Assembly (NCBI GenBank): GCA_026713285.1
Contig: JAPOOT010000091.1
Span: 1-5,567, forward strand
Length of the DNA stretch: 5,567 nt
Direction of reading: 5' to 3'
Origin: Gemmatimonadota bacterium
Lineage (GTDB): Bacteria; JAAXHH01
Both the position numbers and the translations under genes were made by a program. Below are positions 1-4,775 of the stretch, in pieces; positions within the stretch are counted from its first letter, which is position 1; every line of letters begins with the position of its first letter. The notes below the pieces were generated by a model. The model saw only the letters and a list, made by a program, of their open reading frames with translations, made no database searches and had not been told where the DNA came from.

Positions 1-1
1 C

Positions 2-253
2 CGTCTGGAGAACAAGGACCTGGTGATTCGGACCAAGGATCCCGAAGACAGAAGAGTGGTCATCTGCGAATTGACGGAACACGGGCAGAAAGCAACGGAG
101 CGATTCTGGCGCGTCGCCCGGGAGGCGGCCTTGAGGGTAGCAGGCAAGTGGGACCTGAAGCAGTTCGAATCTGTGGTCGAGGCGCTGGAACTGGTCTTGC
201 AGACCCATAAGGAGATCGTTCAGTCCGGCGCATCTACAAAGCCTGCCGAGTAG
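2..253 (+). CDS. MarR-family transcriptional regulator, C-terminal part (5' truncated by window edge)
   Basis: The frame is open from base 2 and ends at TAG 251-253, giving 83 visible residues. The visible part starts at the end of the DNA-recognition region (RLENKDLVIR, residues 1-10). It runs through the winged-helix wing with the family-typical D-P-x-D-R-R signature (residues 13-18) and the following LTxxG turn (24-28). The remaining residues form a mostly helical C-terminus, as expected for the dimerisation helices. MarR proteins are dimeric winged-helix repressors or activators that often respond to small phenolic or other ligands. The ligand-binding N-terminal part lies outside the window, so no ligand or target can be proposed. 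A GTG at 23-25 is an internal valine codon, not the start. The gene converges on the ROK kinase gene, so it is not in that operon. Its last codons are part of a tandem repeat that continues past the stop. Family call is firm; function is unknown. Confidence 0.88.
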   Translation, partial: RLENKDLVIRTKDPEDRRVVICELTEHGQKATERFWRVAREAALRVAGKWDLKQFESVVEALELVLQTHKEIVQSGASTKPAE

Positions 254-366
254 CCCGATCATCAATCTACAAAGCCTGGCAAATAGCCCGAGCATCAATC
301 TTTTAAGTCTGCCGAATAGCCGGTGCCATCAATCTATAAAGCCTGCCAAATAACCACTGACATCAA
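232..366. repeat. Imperfect tandem array (33/33/34 bp period) carrying copies of the marR stop region
   Basis: Four units follow the pattern ATC-(T/A)-(C/T)A-AAG-CCT-GCC-RAR-TAR followed by CCC-GA-CATCAA. The AAG of each unit lies at 239, 272, 305 and 339. Unit 1 (from 232) is the real end of marR, encoding T-K-P-A-E-stop. The next three repeat it as T-K-P-G-K-stop (TAG 284-286), F-K-S-A-E-stop (TAG 317-319) and I-K-P-A-K-stop (TAA 351-353). The first three stops share one frame; a single extra base shifts the fourth. Units 1 and 2 match at 24 of 28 bases over the aligned core. A stub, CATCAA (361-366), starts a fifth unit and overlaps the kinase stop codon (363-365). The array therefore fills the entire gap between the two convergent genes. 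The units are not palindromic and no hairpin terminator is visible. Confidence 0.85.
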
Positions 367-1334
367 GATGAAGAAGAACAGGTAAGCATGAAGTGCCGCG
401 CAGCGCCGATGATGCCGGCGTCGTCGCCGAGTTTGGCAGGCACGATCCGCAGTATGCCGGCCGACCACTTGTAGGCCCGCCGCGCCACCTCGGCGCCGAT
501 GGGATCGAAGATCAGATCGCCCGCCTTCATCACGCCGCCTCCAATAACGATCAATTCGGGATTCAGCAGGTTGGTGAGGCTGGAAACGGCTGTACCGAGC
601 AGCGTCGCGGACCGGTGCATCACTTCCCTCGCCGTATCGTCGCCCTGGCCGGCGGCATCGGCGACCATGGCCGCATCGATTCGGTCCAGGTCGCCCCCGC
701 TCCTTTCCCGCAACACGCTCATCCGGTCACCGCGCAGCAGTTCCCGCGCCTGTTCGGCGATGGCCGTCGCCGACGCATAGGCTTCCAGGCATCCCGGCGC
801 GCCGCAGCCACACATCCTCCCGTTCTCCACGACGGTCATATGGCCGATCTCGCCGCCCGCGCCGTTGGAGCCGCGCCAGACTTCGTTGTTCATGATGATC
901 GCGCCGCCCACGCCCGTCCCGAGGGTGATGCATATGACGTTGGCCTTGCCGGCGGCGCCTCCGACCCAGTGCTCCCCGATGGCCGCCGCGTTTGCGTCGT
1001 TCTCGATCGCAACCGGCAGCCCCAGGCGTTCACGGAGGATCGACTGGAGCGGAAGATCCACCCATTCCGGCACGTTCGGCGCGTATACCACGATCCCTGA
1101 ATCCTCCGGAATCAACCCGGGCGTACCCACGCCCACGCCGGCCACGCGGCCCCTTCCGCAGGAATCCATGGTCATCTCGACGCAGGTCACCAGCCGATCG
1201 ATCACCTCGCCGGCGGTGCGGCTGCCCGATATGGATTGCCAGGCCCTGTGGGATATGCGGCCGCCGTCGTCCACTACGGCGCTGTTGACATTGGTCCCCC
1301 CCAGGTCCACGCCTATGACCAGGTCTCGCTTCAT
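363..1334 (-). CDS. ROK-family sugar kinase, probable ATP-dependent glucokinase
   Basis: A complete 323-residue protein, normal length for single-domain-type ROK kinases. It has the N-terminal phosphate-binding DLGGTN (residues 10-15), the catalytic aspartate motif END (D113, within AIENDANAA), and the second ATP-site LGTGVGGA (138-145). The sugar and zinc region has GEIGH (161-165) followed by the ROK zinc-site signature CGCGAPGCLE, with ligands H165, C175, C177 and C182. The adenosine-site glycines follow (IGGGV, 264-268). Members phosphorylate glucose or related hexoses and N-acetylhexosamines in the cytoplasm. The NVPEWVDLPL segment (87-96) resembles Gram-positive-type ROK glucokinases, so glucose is the best guess, but substrate cannot be settled from sequence. 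There is no N-terminal winged-helix domain, so it is an enzyme and not a NagC/Mlc-like repressor. ATG (1334-1332) is preceded by GGAA five bases upstream. It lies downstream of gpmI across the 53 bp duplication. The C-terminus ends in a low-complexity TCSSSS tail next to the repeat array. Confidence 0.9.
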   Translation of the reverse strand: MKRDLVIGVDLGGTNVNSAVVDDGGRISHRAWQSISGSRTAGEVIDRLVTCVEMTMDSCGRGRVAGVGVGTPGLIPEDSGIVVYAPNVPEWVDLPLQSILRERLGLPVAIENDANAAAIGEHWVGGAAGKANVICITLGTGVGGAIIMNNEVWRGSNGAGGEIGHMTVVENGRMCGCGAPGCLEAYASATAIAEQARELLRGDRMSVLRERSGGDLDRIDAAMVADAAGQGDDTAREVMHRSATLLGTAVSSLTNLLNPELIVIGGGVMKAGDLIFDPIGAEVARRAYKWSAGILRIVPAKLGDDAGIIGAARHFMLTCSSSS

Positions 1335-1419
1335 GCCCGTTCCATGCTTCCGGCCAGGTCCACGCCTATGACCAGGTCTCGCTTCATGCCCGTTCCATGC
1401 TTCCGGCCAGGTCCACGCC
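1301..1419. repeat. Exact 53 bp tandem duplication (2.25 copies) across the gpmI/ROK kinase junction
   Basis: Bases 1301-1353 and 1354-1406 are identical at all 53 positions. A 13 bp partial third copy follows at 1407-1419 (CCAGGTCCACGCC; on the coding strand GGCGTGGACCTGG). Those 13 bases encode Gly-Val-Asp-Leu in both genes: the kinase ATP-site strand (residues 8-11) and the GpmI C-terminus (residues 510-513). The unit contains the gpmI end and the kinase start, so inserting one extra unit damages neither protein, although 53 is not a multiple of three. The layout fits slippage or unequal recombination between two 13 bp homologies 53 bp apart. In the inferred ancestor the gpmI stop and kinase start overlapped as ATGA. 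Confidence 0.97.
1331..1387 (-). other. 18-codon chimeric mini-ORF created by the duplication, ATGA-coupled at both ends
   Basis: Reading leftward from ATG 1387-1385, the extra copy encodes MKRDLVIGVDLAGSMERA and stops at TGA 1333-1331. The first eleven residues equal the kinase N-terminus, and the last ten (VDLAGSMERA) equal the GpmI C-terminus. Its start overlaps the gpmI stop by four bases (1384-1387), and its stop overlaps the kinase start by four bases (1331-1334). Both junctions read ATGA. Each ATG has the same GGAA five bases upstream. A ribosome could therefore pass from gpmI through the mini-ORF into the kinase by termination-reinitiation, where without it a 49-base gap would separate them. 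The peptide is probably a by-product with no function of its own. Whether it is translated is inference. Confidence 0.35.
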
Positions 1420-2946
1420 CGACATCGGCTCCGGAGCGGGTATGCCCATCATGGACAGCACGGTCGGCGCCACGTCCGCCAGCCGGCCGCCGTCGCGAAG
1501 CCGCGCGTTACTCCCGGAATCGTCGACAAGGATGAGCGGAACGGGGTTCGTAGTGTGTGCGGTATGGGGCGTGGAGGTGACGGGATCCACCATCATCTCC
1601 GCGTTGCCGTGGTCCGCCGTCACGATCGCCCCGCCGCGGGCCGAACCGACCGCGTCCATCACCTCTCCCAGGCACCGGTCGGCCGTCTCCACGGCCGCGA
1701 CCGCCGCGGGGAGCGAGCCCGTATGGCCCACCATGTCCGGATTGGCGAAATTCACCAGCACGAAATCGTAGTCCCCGCCGCGAAGGGCGCCGGCCACGCG
1801 GGCCGCGACCTCGGGCGCGCTCATTTCGGGCTTCTCGTCGTAGGTGGCCACGTCCCGCGGCGAGGGGACCATTAACCGGTCTTCGCCTTCGAAAGGCCGC
1901 TCGTCGCCTCCGTTGAAGAAATAGGTGACGTGGGGGTATTTCTCCGTCTCCGCCACGCGCAGTTGCCGCCGTCCGGCACGGCTGATCGTTTCCCCCAGGA
2001 TACAGGTCATATGCTCAGGTGGACGGAAGGCGCAAGGCACATCGAAACGCGCATCGTAGGGCGTCATGGTGGCTACGCGTACGTCCGGCACGGTCCCGCG
2101 GCAGAATCCGTCGAAGTCCTCCTCGATGAAGGCCCGGACGATCTGGCGACCACGGTCCGCCCGGTAATTGAAGACGATCACCGCGTCGCCATCCGCCATC
2201 GTCCCGGTGGGGCCGTCCCGCTTCGCCCCGATCACGGTGGGCGATACGAATTCGTCGGTTTCGCCCCGGTCGTAAGCCGCCTGGATCGCCTCCGCCGCGG
2301 AACCGGCCCGGTTCCCCTTTCCCGCGGTGAAGAGATCGTAGGCCTTGCGCACCCGATCCCACCGGCTGTCCCGGTCCATGGCGTAGTAACGTCCGGTCAC
2401 GGTGGCGATGCGGCCCGTACCGATCCGTTCGGTGGTCTCCTGCAGCGTCCGCAGATAGGCCGGCGCGCTTCGGGGCGCCGTATCGCGGCCGTCCACGACA
2501 GCGTGCACCAGGACGTGGTCTCCCGTGAACCCCTGGCGGGCGGCCAGTTCCAGTAGCGACAGGTAGTGCTTTTCGGCGCTGTGGACCAGTCCGTTCGAGG
2601 TGAGTCCCAGCAGGTGCAGCCTGCCGCCCGTTCCACGGAGCCGTTCCAAAATTTCGGCAAACGCCGCGTTCTCGAAGAACCTGCCGTCGTCGATGGCCTC
2701 GTTGATCCGGGTGACTTCCTGCCGCACCACCCGCCCGGCGCCCAGGTTGAGGTGGCCGACTTCCGAGTTGCCCATGATCCCGGGAGGAAGACCCACGTCT
2801 GCACCCGATGCACTCAGCATGGTGTGAGGATACCGTTGCCACAGCCTGTCGAAGTTCGGCGTCTCCGCCAGCAAAACGGCGTTGGCGTCGCCGCGGGGGG
2901 CGATGCCCCAGCCGTCCAGGATGACAAGCGCGACGGGAGGATTCAT
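1384..2946 (-). CDS. gpmI: 2,3-bisphosphoglycerate-independent phosphoglycerate mutase (EC 5.4.2.12)
   Basis: A complete 520-residue protein, within the usual 505-520 range. It interconverts 3- and 2-phosphoglycerate in glycolysis and gluconeogenesis through a phosphoserine intermediate at a dinuclear manganese site. It belongs to the alkaline-phosphatase superfamily. The N-terminal metal motif is LVILDGWG (D11), and the catalytic serine is S61 in MGNSEVGHLNLGAGR. The transferase-domain substrate loop is VVDGRDTAPRSA (151-162). After FFNGG (343-347) come the metal ligands D404 and H408 (NPDMVGHTG), D445 and H446 (TADHGNAE), and HTAH (461-464). All key residues are present. ATG at 2946-2944 gives the standard family N-terminus. 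The Shine-Dalgarno is weak: a GGAG 13 bases upstream. It follows a terminator, so it probably has its own promoter in the 2947-3015 leader. The kinase gene lies immediately downstream. Confidence 0.97.
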   Translation of the reverse strand: MNPPVALVILDGWGIAPRGDANAVLLAETPNFDRLWQRYPHTMLSASGADVGLPPGIMGNSEVGHLNLGAGRVVRQEVTRINEAIDDGRFFENAAFAEILERLRGTGGRLHLLGLTSNGLVHSAEKHYLSLLELAARQGFTGDHVLVHAVVDGRDTAPRSAPAYLRTLQETTERIGTGRIATVTGRYYAMDRDSRWDRVRKAYDLFTAGKGNRAGSAAEAIQAAYDRGETDEFVSPTVIGAKRDGPTGTMADGDAVIVFNYRADRGRQIVRAFIEEDFDGFCRGTVPDVRVATMTPYDARFDVPCAFRPPEHMTCILGETISRAGRRQLRVAETEKYPHVTYFFNGGDERPFEGEDRLMVPSPRDVATYDEKPEMSAPEVAARVAGALRGGDYDFVLVNFANPDMVGHTGSLPAAVAAVETADRCLGEVMDAVGSARGGAIVTADHGNAEMMVDPVTSTPHTAHTTNPVPLILVDDSGSNARLRDGGRLADVAPTVLSMMGIPAPEPMSGVDLAGSMERA

Positions 2947-3015
2947 TTGGAAGTACGTACTCCGGACGTATCGATTCGGGTACCCATTACCCTTCTGCAG
3001 AAAGGCCCATTATGA
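2947..3015 (-). promoter_or_regulatory. gpmI leader: probable promoter region with a direct repeat and weak ribosome-binding site
   Basis: This 69 bp segment lies between the intrinsic terminator and the gpmI start, so a gpmI promoter is expected here or just upstream. On the - strand it has CATAAT (3014-3009), five of six matches to a -10 box, but no good -35 at the right distance. A 7 bp direct repeat, CCCATTA on the + strand, occurs at 2983-2989 and 3006-3012. It flanks a near-palindrome around CTGCAG (2991-3005). GGTACC (2979-2984) is a palindrome within GGGTACCC. Near the start, TACGT (2970-2966) and ACGTA (2958-2954) could pair and place the only GGAG in a loop. All of this is suggestive; no single element is strong. 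Confidence 0.3.
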
Positions 3016-3045
3016 AGAAAACGCGGAAGTCACTCCGCGTTTTCT
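3010..3045 (-). terminator. Rho-independent terminator between htrA and gpmI
   Basis: A perfect 12 bp stem pairs 3016-3027 with 3034-3045 (AGAAAACGCGGA / TCCGCGTTTTCT) around a 6-base loop (3028-3033). Read on the - strand, the GC core is followed by TTTTCTTC, a reasonable U-tract partly inside the stem. Because the 5' arm is A-rich it can also act in the + direction, although no + strand gene reads into it. It lies 73 bases past the htrA stop and 70 bases before gpmI. It should end the htrA transcript and separate the protease genes from the glycolytic pair. Confidence 0.85.
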
Positions 3046-3072
3046 GATGTGTCGATCGATATTCCTAGACCC

Positions 3073-3110
3073 GGGGCGCCCGGCGTCACGCGAGGCGAAT
3101 GGCGCGCCCC
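3073..3110 (-). other. Possible GC-rich hairpin just after the htrA stop
   Basis: GGGGCGC (3073-3079) is the reverse complement of GCGCCCC (3104-3110), leaving a 24-base loop. A further CC/GG pair is possible across a bulge. It begins 8 bases after the htrA stop and has no following T-run, so it is not an intrinsic terminator by itself. It could protect the 3' end of the htrA mRNA. In such GC-rich DNA a 7 bp match with a long loop may be chance. Confidence 0.25.
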
Positions 3111-3117
3111 GACTGCG

Positions 3118-4599
3118 TTATTCTTCGGGGATCCGCAGGCCGATAAGGAACTGCGCATTGCCCCGCTGTATCCTGAACCGGATGGCCTGGCCGGGTTCGA
3201 ATTCGCGGACGATGCCGAGGAATTCCTGTACGCTGGACACCGGTTCGCCGTTCACCTCGCGGATCAGGTCGCCCCGTTGCAGTCTCTTGTCCTCGGCCAC
3301 GCTGCCCGCGCGAACCTGGGCGATCACCACGCCCGAACCCGCCTCGTAGAAACGAGACCACTCCCGCGTCACATCCATGACGTCGATGCCGAGGTTGGTC
3401 GCGGGGCTCCTTCTGGGTTCGCTCGTCGACGCGACGCGGGTCGGATCTCCATCGGGCAACTCGCCCAGCTCCAGCGCGATCGTCACCGGCGATCCTTCCC
3501 GGACGACCTCGAGCGCTATTTCCGTCCCCGGAGCGATATCCGCGATCCGTTTCCGCAGGTCGTCCACGTCTTCCACGTCTTCCCCGTTGACCGCGACGAT
3601 TACATCTTCCACCTGGAGATCGGAGTCGATCGCCGGTCCGTCGTCCACGATGTTGCTTATGAGCGCTCCCGCCTTGCTGTCCAGGCCCAGGGATTCGGCC
3701 ACGTCCGTATCGAGATTCTCGATCAGCACGCCCAGGTACCCGCGGCTCACGCGTCCGTCCTCGACCAGCCGGGTCATGATGTCCCGGGCCATGTTGGCCG
3801 GAACCGCGAAGCCAACGCCCTGGTACCCGCCGGTCCTGGTGGAAATGGCGGTGTTGATGCCCATGAGGTTCCCTTCCAGGTCGACCAGCGCGCCACCGCT
3901 GTTCCCGGGATTGATGGCGGCGTCCGTCTGGATGAAGTTCTCGTAAGAGTTCGGTTCCAGTACGCGTCCCCGGCCCTTGGCGCTGACGATGCCCGCCGTG
4001 ACGGTATGGTTCAGACCGAAGGGATTGCCCACGGCCAGCACCCACTCGCCGACCCTCAACTTGTCCGAATCGCCAAAGGCCAGCACGGGAAGGTTATCGA
4101 AATCGACCTTTATGACGGCTAGATCGGTGCGGGGATCCAATCCGATGATCTCCGCCTCCGTCTCCCGTTCGTCCGACAATTGAACGGTCAGTTTCTCCGC
4201 GTTTTCCACCACGTGGTTGTTCGTCACGATGTAGCCGTCTTTCGACACGATGACCCCGGATCCCAGCCCCTGGAACGGCCGCGGCCGTTGATTCCCCGGC
4301 GGTCCGCCGCCGAAAAACTCCTCGAAGGGGTTCCTGAACCGCTGCTGCGTCTGCGTGACCGCGCGTTTGCTCGTTATGAGTACAACGGAAGGCTTGACCC
4401 GCTCCGCGATAGTGGCGAAGGTCTCGCTGAATTCCTGCATCGACCGCTGGTCCGCGGCGACGACCGGCGTTATCGACCTGTTTTCGTCCTGTTCGACGAT
4501 GGAGGCGTCCCAGTTGGAAATGAACAGGCCGCCGAGTACCATGCCCGTGATGAGCAGCGCCGCGCCGGCGAAGCCTCCTATCTTCCTTTTCTCCGTCAT
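3118..4599 (-). CDS. htrA: Do-family (HtrA/Deg) serine endoprotease with two PDZ domains, envelope protein quality control
   Basis: A complete 493-residue protein. Residues 1-8 are basic (MTEKRKIG) and 9-28 are hydrophobic. This is an uncleaved signal anchor or a signal peptide, placing the protease outside the cytoplasmic membrane. Residues 80-105 form the Q/R/F/G-rich LA-type loop (FRNPFEEFFGGG). The trypsin-like domain carries the full catalytic triad: H129 (TNNHVVE), D159 (RTDLAVIKV) and S233 (GNSGGAL). Spacing is 30 and 74 residues, as in DegP/DegQ. PDZ1 spans about 285-378 with the carboxylate-binding GYLGV (287-291). After a Pro/Ser/Arg-rich linker, PDZ2 spans about 401-490. The domain order and length match DegP/DegQ/MucD-type proteases, which degrade or refold misfolded envelope proteins; which subtype cannot be told. 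ATG 4599-4597 is fixed by a strong Shine-Dalgarno and an upstream promoter. It follows lon in the same orientation but probably has its own transcript, ended by the downstream hairpin. TAA stop. Confidence 0.96.
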   Translation of the reverse strand: MTEKRKIGGFAGAALLITGMVLGGLFISNWDASIVEQDENRSITPVVAADQRSMQEFSETFATIAERVKPSVVLITSKRAVTQTQQRFRNPFEEFFGGGPPGNQRPRPFQGLGSGVIVSKDGYIVTNNHVVENAEKLTVQLSDERETEAEIIGLDPRTDLAVIKVDFDNLPVLAFGDSDKLRVGEWVLAVGNPFGLNHTVTAGIVSAKGRGRVLEPNSYENFIQTDAAINPGNSGGALVDLEGNLMGINTAISTRTGGYQGVGFAVPANMARDIMTRLVEDGRVSRGYLGVLIENLDTDVAESLGLDSKAGALISNIVDDGPAIDSDLQVEDVIVAVNGEDVEDVDDLRKRIADIAPGTEIALEVVREGSPVTIALELGELPDGDPTRVASTSEPRRSPATNLGIDVMDVTREWSRFYEAGSGVVIAQVRAGSVAEDKRLQRGDLIREVNGEPVSSVQEFLGIVREFEPGQAIRFRIQRGNAQFLIGLRIPEE

Positions 4600-4606
4600 G
4601 CTCGAT

Positions 4607-4614
4607 CTCCCTTT
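4607..4614 (-). promoter_or_regulatory. Ribosome-binding site of htrA
   Basis: The - strand reads AAAGGGAG, then seven bases, then ATG (4599-4597). The GGGAG core and spacing are near ideal. This site decides the htrA start and is much stronger than those of gpmI or the kinase. Confidence 0.85.
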
Positions 4615-4648
4615 CTATGCTGTTTTTGCCCTGCCATTTACAACTATG

Positions 4649-4677
4649 ATAATACCGGACGCGTGTCCCGGCGTCAA
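4649..4677 (-). promoter_or_regulatory. Sigma70-type promoter of htrA with a dyad in the spacer
   Basis: On the - strand, TTGACG (4677-4672; five of six matches to TTGACA) and TATTAT (4654-4649; five of six to TATAAT) are separated by exactly 17 bases. The predicted transcription start is near 4642, giving a 5' leader of about 40 bases before the htrA ATG. The spacer contains the inverted repeat GGAC-GCGT-GTCC (4657-4668), extendable outward by CC/GG with one bulged base. Its position between the two boxes is where repressors often bind, so it is a possible operator. It does not resemble an extracytoplasmic-sigma (RpoE-like) promoter. The remaining gap toward lon (4678-4775) holds a polypurine run on the - strand (4720-4701) and no clear hairpin terminator for lon. 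Confidence 0.72.
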
Positions 4678-4775
4678 ACGATTACGGTCTATCTGCGGCT
4701 GCCTCTTCCCCTTCCCATCCGGTTTCGCCAAGCGTCCGTCCGCCGGCCACACCCCGCGCTTCGAGCGATGCCGCC

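Noticed and set aside
232..366. Considered as a CRISPR array because of its near-regular 33 bp period.
   Set aside because: There is no repeat/spacer division, since whole units are similar throughout. There are no cas genes, and the units derive from the marR 3' end.
393..1100. A 235-codon + strand open frame opposite the ROK kinase.
   Set aside because: It is a shadow frame of the kinase. The kinase zinc site and ATP motifs on the - strand explain the conservation expected here.
2015..2842. A 275-codon - strand frame overlapping gpmI in another phase.
   Set aside because: It is a +1 shadow of gpmI, Arg/Gly/Pro-rich with no motif, and has no separate ribosome-binding site.
3563..3583. Short tandem repetition of TCCACGTCT inside htrA.
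   Set aside because: It encodes the acidic E-D-V-E-D-V-D-D stretch in PDZ1. Two 9 bp copies keep frame and are ordinary coding repetition.
3049..4122. A 357-codon + strand open frame antisense to htrA, preceded by ATG.
   Set aside because: It mirrors htrA codons in GC-rich DNA. Its product has no recognisable domain and is rich in His/Arg/Pro/Ala, and the opposite strand encodes a full catalytic protease.
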